Assembly (NCBI GenBank): GCA_029465975.1
Contig: CM055745.1
Span: 5,022,204 to 5,086,203 of the forward strand
From: Dallia pectoralis
Taxonomy: Eukaryota > Chordata > Actinopteri > Esociformes > Umbridae
DNA length: 64,000 nucleotides
Reading direction: 5' to 3'
Part shown: positions 1 to 10,723 of the stretch, piece by piece
How positions within the stretch are numbered: position 1 is the stretch's first letter
Layout of the letters: each line of letters opens with the position of its first letter
Translations under genes and position numbers: made by a program
The notes under the pieces: generated by a model
Told to the model about the DNA's origin: nothing
What the model saw: only the letters and a program-made list of their open reading frames with translations
The model's database searches: none

Positions 1-800
1 AAAATACAGCGATTAATGTTGTCGGTCAGACGCACACACGCACGCACCGCTAATTCGCCCATAGGCATTTTTTTTAATTCTGCCTGAATAAAAAGCAACC
101 TGGGACATGCTTTTTCTCATCATATGAAATGCGAATGTCGCCTAACCAACACGCATTGTTTTTGCATAGTAGTGATAACAAGCACCTCACATTGAACTTT
201 AGTAGTTGCAATTAAAAGTAAATACAATGGCAACCTATTTATTTGTGGATGGGGTGGGGTGGGGGGTGGGGGCTTTGTATATATAATATAACCTAATCGG
301 AGAAACCAGAGAACATGTGTGTATAAGTGGATTTTCTAAAAATATAAATATATATATACGTGCATATATAACACATTATAATATGCAGAGACTGGCCTGT
401 CATATAGTTTCACTGTCTAGTTGTACATTATAGCACCGTTCATCAGAAACAATTTCAACCGACAGTACCTGTTGATATGATCAGCATCCATCAGCACTGG
501 TCGGGTGTTGCCCAATAATATCTGCAGATGTGGGAGAGAGTGTGCAAATAACAAAACACATTAGGACAAAATAGTCACATCACCAAACGACCATCAAATG
601 GAGTCAACTACATTCGCTCCACCACAGCCTACACACCTTCAGTTAACCATTTCAGCGCTCAACTCACAGAACTTACATCATTGGCTATAATAATAAAAGC
701 ACGCTTATAAACCCATAGACCAGAGAAAATACCCGCGCGTTATAAAGGCCTACATTCGGTGTGTTAAGCATATATAAACCCATATAAAACAAGATGTAGG
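1..800. other. Gene-free flank, AT-rich
   Basis: No credible coding exon is visible on either strand. The stretch holds alternating TA tracts (about 290-375) and a G-run listed separately. It may be intron or upstream sequence of a gene lying outside the window; nothing in it decides this. Confidence 0.5.
251..272 (+). other. G-run cluster, potential G-quadruplex
   Basis: Four G-runs of 4, 4, 6 and 5 bases are separated by single T residues. This fits the usual G-quadruplex pattern (four runs of at least three G with short loops). No gene start is recognisable next to it. Confidence 0.5.
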
Positions 801-803
801 TAC

Positions 804-852
804 CTTGGTGCTGATGCTGCTCCTGGAACTGCCAGCTCCTCTGTGTGCCCAT
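804..852 (-). CDS. Possible first coding exon of a minus-strand gene leaving the window on the left
   Basis: Read on the minus strand, an ATG at 852-850 opens MGTQRSWQFQEQHQHQ, followed by AAG|GTACCT, a weak match to a 5' splice site. A TATA-like motif (minus strand, about 880-874) and a perfect CRE (950-957) lie upstream. The TATA-like motif is only about 25 bp from the ATG, so it would leave almost no 5'-untranslated region. The family is not recognised. It could equally be untranslated or intergenic sequence. Confidence 0.2.
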
Positions 853-949
853 GTGCTGTCAGACTGCCTCCCCAGTTTATACTAGGGAGTGGGACCTGTC
901 TCTTTAAATCCAACTCACCGTCACAGGTGGCCTGTCAAGTGTACGAGCG

Positions 950-957
950 TGACGTCA
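950..957. promoter_or_regulatory. Perfect CRE palindrome TGACGTCA
   Basis: The 8-bp palindrome TGACGTCA is the consensus site for CREB/ATF-family factors. It lies about 100 bp upstream of the candidate minus-strand exon at 852-804, in a locally GC-richer stretch, which is compatible with a promoter of that gene. One motif alone is weak evidence. Confidence 0.4.
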
Positions 958-3900
958 GATCAGTCCCGACGAGGGTTTATTTGCCGACGAGATGGTGACA
1001 TAACTTACTCTTAATATTTTGCACCCAAGACCACAACCCCGTAGAAAGAAGACCCAATCAGAAAACAGCTTCACATTCGGTTATGAAATTGGCTGTACAT
1101 TTAATGTCATCAGCCAATTAGGCCTGAGATGGTGTGGTGTACATGTCTGTAGCCTAGATGTTTTCTGTCTATGCTTTTCGTGTGTTAATATTACATTATA
1201 AACTGACGATTCAGGCACTACATTCTGAGTGGGCGAAAGCTCTAATAAATTGGTCTTGCACCACAAACACCCTGGGTGTCATAATGATATTACTAAATAT
1301 CTTCGCATCTCAAGAAGATAAATACAAACATATATGGAATCTGCTTACTACAGGGCAAATAATGCAACAGGTTTGACAGTGACATTAATGACAATTTCAT
1401 TTAAAATCACCCGTAAATCCTCCCTGTCATGGCGGACAAGGGCTGGTTGTGCTCAACATGGGAGAGAACAGAATGGAAGACAAGGTGTTGCCTAAACATT
1501 AATGCAAAACCGTTGGCCTCCGTTTTCTGACCAGCTTCGTTTTCCACTACAGAAACATGACCATAATATTAGAGCCAACTCACCTGTTTCACCTCTAGTA
1601 TTTGAGTATTCAAATCAATGCTCCTTGAAAACATTTTATGTAAATGTTTTAAAGTAATATTTTTACCATAATTAACAATTGGAGGTAAGTTCATTCTTCC
1701 CCTTAATATGATGGATTAACATTAATCAATCACGGCAATAATGATTATCTAATTGATTTAACTTTTTTTAAAGTAACAATTTATTTACTGCATCACAACC
1801 ATGGTGAAGCCTGAAGGTATTTTTACGTGTCTTTAAATCTTTCTAGGTTGACACCCAGGGACATGCTCAAGTACAGAATGTTGGCATTTTAGCAAGCCGT
1901 TATAAAACATATGATTTCTCAAGTGTTATGTACGTTCTACGTTAAAGGGCACTTCACTTAATATTGCACTTTAAAAAAAAATATTGGAATGCACAAAGTC
2001 CTAAAAAAGTTCTTCTAAAGGTTTCTTTGTAAAGGAAAGCCTTATCGGGAACCAAAAAGGCTTCTCCCTATAATGGAAAAAATATCCTACAGATCCTATA
2101 CAGAGACAGATTAAATAATGTTTTGAAGTGTGACTTGTACCTACAATATAAAAGAGCACTGATTTCATCAAACAACTGTCTCAAATTCATTATCCATTGA
2201 ATTTATGTTTTTCCCCATCTTTATTTGTACTCTTACAATCTACTTGCCACCTGTTCTTGTCATTGATTCAATTACCAGAAGATGTGACACAACGACATTG
2301 TGTACAGTACTTTAAAATTTACCGGATTGAATGATATGTAATAAAAAAAATTATAATAATACAGTAAGCTTCTATTTAATTTGTCTATTTTAATTAATTG
2401 TGTGTGGACCTCTTCCTAATAGCCTTCAATCACCAAATTGATTTTATATGTCTTTTTGTGAATACGAATCATAAAAAAAATCATTTCCTATTCTACCCAC
2501 CTTCCCCACAACCATAATAAGTGGTAATAAATTGCTCTATGCTTAACAAAGACATTGCAAAATTAAGTTAGATTCGTCTTTAACGTGTGTTTCACCCACT
2601 TATCGGATGACAGCTGGAAGGAGCTCAGCCGTTGTACATTTCCATGATTTTGAAGAAAAAAGGCTACACAAAAGGTATATTTTCAGACACAAACATGCTC
2701 ATTGTACTAAACACTAGTGTGCCGAATACCATTGTGCTCTCTTCCCAAACGGAAAAAACGTATTATCTGAAATATTGCATTTCTGTCTTTGTGGAATCTA
2801 TGTTTGTGACTGTGTGCATGCGGGCAGACAAGCCAGTGTGGGATTTTATTCTGAGAAAACTGTGTGCTCGGAATACTGTATCTTGACAAACGCCGTCTAA
2901 GAAATACAGGTAGAGTATTTTTTTCTGTGGCATGTATTTGGGGGACAATTGAAATCTCTCAATGGCTCTTTTGTTGTGCTGTTCCCAAGCCTGTTTGGGC
3001 CATGTTGCAGGGCTGCCGAACAATGACATCTTCAAGACTTGAAGGCCTGCTGTATAGGGACACTGGAGAAATATCTCTGTCTGTAGTTTTGTACATTCAA
3101 TCGAACAATAGTCCAGGAATCTAGAGTGCTGTGTGGTTTGATGCATGGGCGCTGTTTTGAGGATACTGTGTTTGGCAATAACAGCAATGTTTTAATTTAG
3201 AAATGTCGTCACACAGCAGGGACAATCATTAAACCAGATTTAGTAGACCCTGGGGGTCCATTTTAGGTTGTTTGAATATCTTAATGTCTTTAGAAGCTGT
3301 TATTATTCATTCGGTGATTTTATTCAGCTGTAGAGCACTTTAGCATTCTTGTTAATGTTGGGGTGGTAATCTGACATAACAACACCCAACAGTAATCAAG
3401 TCGATAACAGACTGTTATTGTAATCACCGACACTTTTGTACCTGGAGGAAAACTTTGTAAATGATAGTTTCATAAGTACATATAATATGTGTTAAGTGGT
3501 GGAGCATGGCACTTGCGAAGTGAATGGGAAAAGTACAGAGACTGTTGTATCTTCTAACAACAAGTAATTACTTAATTTAAGAGCAGTTAGCAAGACATTT
3601 GCCGTCATGTCAACTCAAAACATCTTTGACCAGAGTTGAGCTCAGGCATATATACTTCAGTGTAACACCCCCCACCCCAGTGGATGTTGGAATAAACGTC
3701 TCCACCCATGTTTCAGCATGCCAAGATGTCGCCCTGGCGTGAGGAGTTTAATCAAAGTAGAGAAGCACGTCTTGTACAAACGAGCAGAGTCAAAGTTCAC
3801 ACTGACCTTAGCAGTTACCTGACCTCACTTAGCACACACAATATGAATTATACAATTATGACATTACATAATTACATAATCTGAACATTTCTACCGCAGG

Positions 3901-3971
3901 ATCCCGATATTCCGGGTTTCATTCCCATGAGGGACCGCGTTCGGAACATGCACACTCAATACTGGAAGATG
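958..3971. other. No gene or repeat recognised
   Basis: AT-rich sequence with only short open frames on both strands. The longest, on the minus strand at 2763-3146, has no recognisable domain, and a different open frame overlaps it on the other strand. No LINE, SINE or transposon similarity was noticed. Confidence 0.5.
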
Positions 3972-4140
3972 CACTGAATTAGGGCACCAGTGAAATGACT
4001 AACATTTAAAATCAGACACCAAATCTGCCTGGTCCTCATGCCTTTTTATGTAAACACACCATATCACTGAATTAGGGCACCAGAAAAATGACTAACATTT
4101 AAAATCAGACACCAAATCTGCATGGTCCTAATGCCTTTTT
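3972..4140. repeat. Two-copy tandem duplication, 93-bp period
   Basis: The segment beginning cactgaattagggcaccag at 3972 is repeated from 4065 with few differences. The second copy is slightly shorter. It is noncoding in all frames. Confidence 0.8.
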
Positions 4141-7100
4141 ATTTAATCATACACACATGTCACTGCTTTTGGATAATCCACAATGAGACGTCACCAACTC
4201 GTCCCTGGATAGACGTTTGGTTACCTATTACTAAAGAGACGCCAAGTTCAGGAGTTGCACAGGCGCCGCCATCGGTGTTTTGCAAACCTGTCCGAGCAAT
4301 TATTTATTCTCCAAAAGAGCATGGATGTATTTTACTGTGTTCAGAGCGATGGAGTACGTGTTCATCCATACCAGCGACTGGCCAAGAAACCCTGAGCACC
4401 TGAACACCTGGCGGAAAGTATCTCTTTTCCGGGTAACTGCGTTCATCAGATAATGACCTCTCCCTGGGTTAATACTTACAAACAAGAGATCACTTTCCGG
4501 CAAAGCGTGGCTTACTGCCAGACATTTAGACAGAGGGACTTCTAAACCATGCCACAAACATCTGAAAAGTAATCGAGTGTAAACAAACAGAATTCACACA
4601 TCGAACCTCTAGCTAAGGTCAGAATGAGAGTGTGCAGTAGTTCCAGTACTCTAATGCATCTTATACGCCCAGCGAACAAGTAATAATAGAAAAGTGCCCA
4701 TTACTCTTCTCGGCTGTATTCAGAAATGGCAGAAATTGCCACCCTCCACATCGACAAGAGAACCTGTAGCGCAGACATGCGCAACAGTCATGCTCCCCAG
4801 TGAGGTGCCCTGCGCTTTCGCCTGCAAAGGTAAGAGGGGTGTTCAACTAGAGCCGTGTGCTTGACCTGTCACTGGCTCTTTTCAAGGTTTTCTGAAAGCC
4901 TTTCCCATCTATCTCCAATGAGCTGAACACAGAGGTTAGCTAGAAATAGGTCCCGATCAAATGGCCATTGTTCTATTGTTCTGTTCACTGCGCAGATCGT
5001 ACTTGCTGCTTTAACGCATGAAAAATATGTACTACTGGAAAATCGATAAGGACAAACCATGAGCAAACAATCAATAGCAAAATAAAATATAAGTATTTGC
5101 ATGTTTACATTCCAGACTGCAGTTTTCCTTTTCTGCCTGCTCTAGTTTTCATATGTTATTAATTCAGCATTCAGGGATTTTTGTGGTAAACTAGCATTTA
5201 ATATCATGCCGTACTTGAAGAAAAATTAAATTGTTGAGTGTTGAACAGTAGAGTTCTCCGTTATACGAGAACAGGGATAAAGCATTTCTGGGGTTAAAAC
5301 TACTAGACAGGAAATGGGGTTGTGAAAAACATTCAGAAACAGAATAATGTCCTGTGATGCAGTTTTGAATCATTCAAACACTTAATTCAAAATCGAAGCT
5401 GCGGGTTCTAAAAGCATTTTTTGCCAGTAGGTTATTTCAAGAAGTAAATAACATTCAGACAATAACAACTCATGAAAACATGATCATGTTCACATTGTAT
5501 TTGGAAATCTATTTAATTAAAACATTTAATTAAAAAAAGTACGTACACATTTTAAAACTGTAGGCCTATACCAAATCATCAAGAAATACAATACTTCAAC
5601 GTCTATGACTAATTGCATCCAACAATGAATATTAACAGTTACCCTAAATCCAAACTGTTCCTATGGCAAAATGTCCTTCGTTTGAAAACAAAAAATGCTC
5701 TCCAAAATGAAATGAAAATAAGCTTTTTTAAACAAAGAAATCCTTAGACTATTGGAACAAACTATCTGTGCATGCCAAAATATATGTTGGTATATGTTTT
5801 CATCAAAAGTGGCTAATAGTCGCACGTGGATAAATATTTTATTTACGTAAGTGGTCCCATTGGAATTGAACAAAAGCTTACTCTATCAATTAAGCAGAGA
5901 ACAAAGGACAACATAACTGAAAAAGTGTGTAGCAATCAGCAATTACAATGTGAATATCTCAAAAGCTGATGTGTTTACAGTCTATTGACGCTGCAATCTT
6001 AAATTCAAAGACATGAAAAGTTCAGGTGAGTTGAGGTACTTGTGAAGTAGTCCACAAAACAGATTAACTTAATGTCCCTTAGAAAGTTGAAAGCTTTTCC
6101 AAAATGTCAAATAAAACCTTTTAGTGACATGGACATGGTAAAACAATGCATCTCAGCATGTTCTTTGTGCTAAGAGCAACCTTTTCAAACTGCTATTTCA
6201 GATTCAAGCGGAATTTCACAAATATAATATTTATGCCAAAAAATGTACAATTATTAACAATCCATATGTCCCTGTCATTTTACCTTAAAATGACTAAGCT
6301 ACTGTATGCTTCTACAGTTCTGCATTTTTTTCATCTATTATTATTTTCCATTAACTGGTAAACATAAATCTTTGAAATTGTCCCTTAAGGCCTCTAGTCT
6401 GCGCACGAAATTACAGCCTCTGTGGAGCAAATGTAGAAAGCAAATGGAAGGAAATTCTGGAGGCTCAATACCTATATTCCTCCAGGAAGTGCAGCATTCA
6501 GACACCCTTTCATTTTTGGCAGATTTCTGTAATTGGGTATTAATTAAAGAACTCAAAGACTATCAATGAACAAGATATTGCTAAACTACACACTGTATGT
6601 AGCTGAGCTGTAAGTATTATTAACTGTCTTCTAGCTGAAATATCTGGCATACATAGAGGAATGAGAACTAGTATTTTCTGGTAGAATTTAATTAATTTTA
6701 TTATTATTAGAGAATTTTGAACATGTATGTATATTTATTATGCAATTCTTTCGTCAGAGGGAACGCTCTGTACAAAAAATATGGGGTAAGACATCCAAAT
6801 GTTCACTTAAAGGTTATTAAGGTATCTGAATGACACGTTTTATAAATCTTATTGATAGAATTAGGTTTTATATTCCACGTAAGATGTACTATAAAAACAT
6901 ATTAAACATTCAGAACACAATGATATCACAGCATATTTTGACAAAATATTAGCAAATAAGAAACTGAGTTTTTATTATTCTGGGAACAGGTAATGCAGCA
7001 CAAGTATACACAAATATATACACAGATGTCATGAATACAGTAAGTGAAAGACCAATTCCACGTTTCCATCCATTTCTTTTGATGGAAGCATCCTCTGTAG

Positions 7101-7734
7101 CTCAATTGTCACAGCATGGTGTTTTAGTGCCAGTTTTAGGGGTTGATACCCAGCAAATTCAAAAACATGTTTGTACCAGTAGTGTACAAGAGTTCCTCTT
7201 CATACGAATGTCTGCTAAATCACTGAAATACTAATGTCCACATATTATCAAAAATGAGTGGTCAGATGGTTTGATAAGACATGGGTGCGAATCATGATTT
7301 GCAATGAGAGTTGAGGGCTGGGCTTGGCGCAGAGGTTTCTTCCTGATTGGCTCCCATGTTCCATGTTCTCCTCTGGGCCAGTACGGTGGCCAGCCCAAAA
7401 GGTCATTAACATTGCGCCATTATTAATACAATATGATGTAGTCATGAGAGTTGGATTATTTTTCAGGTTATCATTTTATAGATAAATAAATAGTTATATA
7501 CTGTATAGCCTGCTTTTATAAAAAGCTAAATGATATAAGGGAGGTATAAAATGATTAAACTAGTCATTTTTTTTGGTTCAAACTGACTATAACAAATTGA
7601 TGCACATGGTGTTAGAAAAAGCAGAGGTCCTTAGTTCCCAGTTGTCCCATTCCGACTGGTCATGTATTTGACCTGGACTATTTTTTGAGACTCTCTGCGT
7701 TTAAAAAATGTATTTGATACTGCTGTGTGTCAAC
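4141..7734. other. No gene recognised
   Basis: AT-rich intergenic-type DNA. All open frames are under about 90 codons and none resembles a known protein. No structured repeat was noticed. Confidence 0.5.
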
Positions 7735-7850
7735 TTGTTGATCCGTGCTCTGTCGGGTTCAGGCTGGGTGCTTGAAAAAGCACTTTGTGACACCTTTGTT
7801 GTAAAAAGGGCTTTCTCAAATATTTTTGATTGATTGATTATTGTATTTTG
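7735..7850 (+). mobile_element. 3' tail of a fish retroelement ending in GATT repeats
   Basis: The stretch has a GTGCTTGAAAAAGCAC hairpin-like motif, then a TGTAAAAAGGGCTTT motif and a short (GATT)n terminus. I recall this order from the 3' ends of several fish SINE/LINE families. Only the tail is recognisable; the body is absent or too diverged. The exact family is not assigned. Confidence 0.45.
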
Positions 7851-8789
7851 GTTGCCTCATTGAAACATTTCTACCATAGCTGGTCATCATTTCTAGAGGG
7901 ATGTACTGATCTTGGCAATGCCTCTCTTGTGCCATGTTGACTCTTTTCAGTAAATACAATTATTGTAGGTTACAATATCTTATTTCTGGTGAAACAAGGC
8001 CTGATCGGACGTGAGTTTAGCTGTTACATCAGCAAAAGTTGAATTGTGGCTTACAGTATATTGAAGTGGATATGTGTTTGTTTTTTACAAACTGGGTACT
8101 TTGGTAGATGCAAAATACACAAAATTCCGATATTTTTAATTATCTTTTAGGTGCAAGATAGTCACAGAATGACCCTCTATGCAAATTAACACTGTTCTTG
8201 CTTAAGCAACTATCATGCTGTCAAGACTAAGTATCAAACTCTAAAGAGTAAGATCCCATTTTGACACTGTACAAAACACTTACAGTATAAGCCCAATTGT
8301 CTGTCCATCTACTACTCTCAGATGGTTGAGATATTTTTCAACAACAAGAAAATACATCCATCTGTTGCTACGTCATTACACCCAGCAATCTCTGCTCTAC
8401 CAGCAAAAATATGCTAGACATAGCCGAAGAAAGATGTTTTCTTAGGAATAAGAAAATAGGTATTTGAAATTTAAGATTTCAAAATATCATCATCTAGAAC
8501 CCTTTAGGATATTCTGAGAATGTATTCCCACTGCCTCGTTGGTTTGGTAAAAGAGATGGCTAGTCATTTCATCAACATTACTTCATATTATAAACCCAAA
8601 TCTATAATAAGAATAATTGGTACAATAATATCACTGGTGAACATTCATTTAGGAAGATACATTTTCTATTGATAATATTGGAGAAAAGGTAAAAGTCTAA
8701 AATAATTCTATCCTCACATCACATCTTTTGGTTGCCAATCTGTTCATATTATTTGTGGTCATATTACTTCTAGAACCAGCTTTCTGAAA
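7851..8789. other. No gene recognised, upstream flank of det1
   Basis: AT-rich sequence without coding potential on either strand. It precedes the GC-richer presumed det1 promoter. No repeat structure was noticed. Confidence 0.4.
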
Positions 8790-9173
8790 AGGTGGAATTG
8801 GGGGCGGGTCGATAAATGAGCCCGTGACCCGGAAGTACTTATTCCTGCGTTCTAAAGGTTCTGTGACCGTTTCGGCTGCAGTCGTTTAATGCACCTAGCT
8901 AGGTTTGCTTGCTAATGCTAACAATACTGGGCAAATAGCTGTGAAAAAAGGAGAATTGTGCGGAGAAGTTATGTTTTAAACTTGTATGATGCTGAGAATA
9001 TATGTTTTGAACGTGTCAAGCAGCTAGCCCCAGGATTATAAGCGTATTAACTGGATTACTTCATTTCATGTCGATGTTGCGTCGATGTACAGAAATAGCA
9101 AGCTAGCGTCACGTTACTTCACTCTTCACAACTAAAGCAACAGGTATGTTTTGATGCACAACTAAAGCAACAG
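8790..9173 (+). promoter_or_regulatory. det1: Probable det1 promoter and 5'-untranslated first exon
   Basis: Composition rises to GC-rich around 8795-8890. A GGGGGCGGG GC box lies near 8799 and an ETS-type CCGGAAGT core at 8829-8836; the region has no TATA box. A good 5' splice site, CAG|GTATG, occurs at 9143/9144 and is duplicated at 9173/9174. A matching 3' splice site with a C/T-rich tract (about 9911-9931) lies just before the det1 start codon. I infer a noncoding first exon spliced to the ATG exon. The start site is not fixed by sequence; 5' RACE or CAGE data would settle it. Confidence 0.45.
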
Positions 9174-9186
9174 GTATGCATTGATG
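9127..9186 (+). repeat. 30-bp tandem duplication containing two 5' splice sites
   Basis: The unit starting CACAACTAAAGCAACAGGTA at 9127 recurs at 9157. Each copy carries the donor CAG|GTATG, so two near-identical donors lie 30 bp apart. Confidence 0.85.
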
Positions 9187-9994
9187 CTGGTACAAGGCTC
9201 TGATTTATGCAGGTTGTGAACTGTATATAATGTTATGTCTTACTGTGCCGACAGTGATATTGCGTTTTCTTAAGGGTCAATTCAGATAATGCACCCATTG
9301 AATCACATCGGCAACTATATTGCGATTGTCTTGTTATCGATGTTGTTATCTTTATCTTGAAAGTTTAAGATAAGTGTTATTAAAACGCTGTGGTGAAGTA
9401 CTGTGATCTGGATGATATGTATTTGATAAATATTCGGATATTCAAATCCTTATAGCTGGCAGTCCATTTTTAAAATCAAGACCTCAGGTTGCTCTCGTTT
9501 TGATAGAAGTGTGTACAAAATGAATGAAAAAGTGTGTACCACAAACGTTACACATGTCAACGTACAGCTTTCCCAGTTCCCTTTTTAATTGTACAAGACA
9601 TATTTCTGTGAATATTGCAGGGAACCTGCGGAAAGCCAGATAATACTTTTCAGGTTTAAATGGCTCCAACAACCTCACATGCACTTGTAATCAACATTAA
9701 CCAGTCCAGAAGAAATTTTTAATGTTTGCTGAAACAGTTCTTAGTTTTTCTTAGTGGTATTGTCTGTCTGTACTGTCTGTCTGTTTAGATAGATATATAT
9801 ATGTTCATATCTATATATAGATATATGTTCATATCTATGTATTAATATATAACTACCTAAACATGTTTCACTTTGAAATATACCAAAGATATTTTATTTT
9901 GATATTTGTGATTTTTTCCCCCCATCAAAAGGTGCTGTAGAGAGAGATCGCTGAGCAAGCTACCCATGGATGGGAGCTGGCAACTAATGAAAAT
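9187..9994 (+). other. Presumed 5'-UTR intron and start of the ATG exon of det1
   Basis: AT-rich, with a palindromic TATATAGATA/TATGTTCATATCTA tract at about 9787-9850. It ends in a pyrimidine-rich 3' splice site near 9931. The 60 or so bases up to the ATG would then be 5'-untranslated exon. No coding frame precedes the ATG in phase. Confidence 0.4.
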
Positions 9995-10723
9995 ATGGAA
10001 GATGATTCCCCGACTTTGAAACCTAGGCGCATTCAGAACCAGAATGTCGTCCATCGATTGGAGAGGCGACGCATCTGTTCCGGTCGGGCCGGAGCCCACT
10101 GGTACCGCGTGCGCTGCTTCCACCAGAACCTGTTCCCCAACTTTACTGTTGTCAATGTGGAGAAGCCTCCCTGCTTCCTCCGTAAGTTCTCCCCGGACGG
10201 ACGCTGCTTCATCGCCTTCTCCTCAGACCAGACCTCGCTGGAGATCTATGAGTACCAGGGCTGCCAGGCGGCCGAGGATCTGCTGCTGGACCAGGATGGG
10301 GAGACCCTGGCCAACGGCAATGACCAGCGCTCCCTCAACATTCGCGGTCGCCTGTTCGAGCGCTTCTTTTCCCTCATGCACGTCACTAACGTGGCTTCGA
10401 ATGGGGAGCACTTGAACAGAGAGTGCAGCCTGTTCACGGACGACTGCCGCTATGTGATTGTGGGATCGGCCGTCTACGTGCCGGAGGAGCCCTCTCCGCA
10501 TTTCTTCGAGGTGTACCGGAACAACGAGTCGGTGACTCCCAATCCTCGCTCGCCGCTGGAGGACTACTCGTTGCACGTCATCGACCTGCACACCGGTCGC
10601 CTTTGTGACACCCGGTCCTTCAAGTGTGACAAGATAATTCTCTCGCACAACCAGGGGCTCTACCTCTACAGAAACATACTGGCCGTTCTCTCCGTTCAGC
10701 AGCAGACAATCCACGTCTTTCAG
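9995..10723 (+). CDS. det1: det1 coding exon 1
   Basis: This exon has 243 codons ending ..QTIHVFQ and the donor CAG|GTAAAC, phase 0. It contains the conserved SPDGRCFIAFSSDQTSLEIY block and LNIRGRLFERFF. Third codon positions are markedly GC-rich, unlike the AT-rich flanks, which also creates long chance open frames on both strands here. Confidence 0.95.

Noticed and set aside
2763..3146. A 127-codon minus-strand frame
   Set aside because: No domain, no splice or promoter context, AT-rich composition like its surroundings, and an overlapping open frame on the plus strand.
10044..10714. Alternative frames overlapping det1 exon 1 (plus-strand 123 codons, minus-strand 163 codons)
   Set aside because: They are shadows caused by GC-rich codon use; the det1 frame is conserved and explains the sequence.
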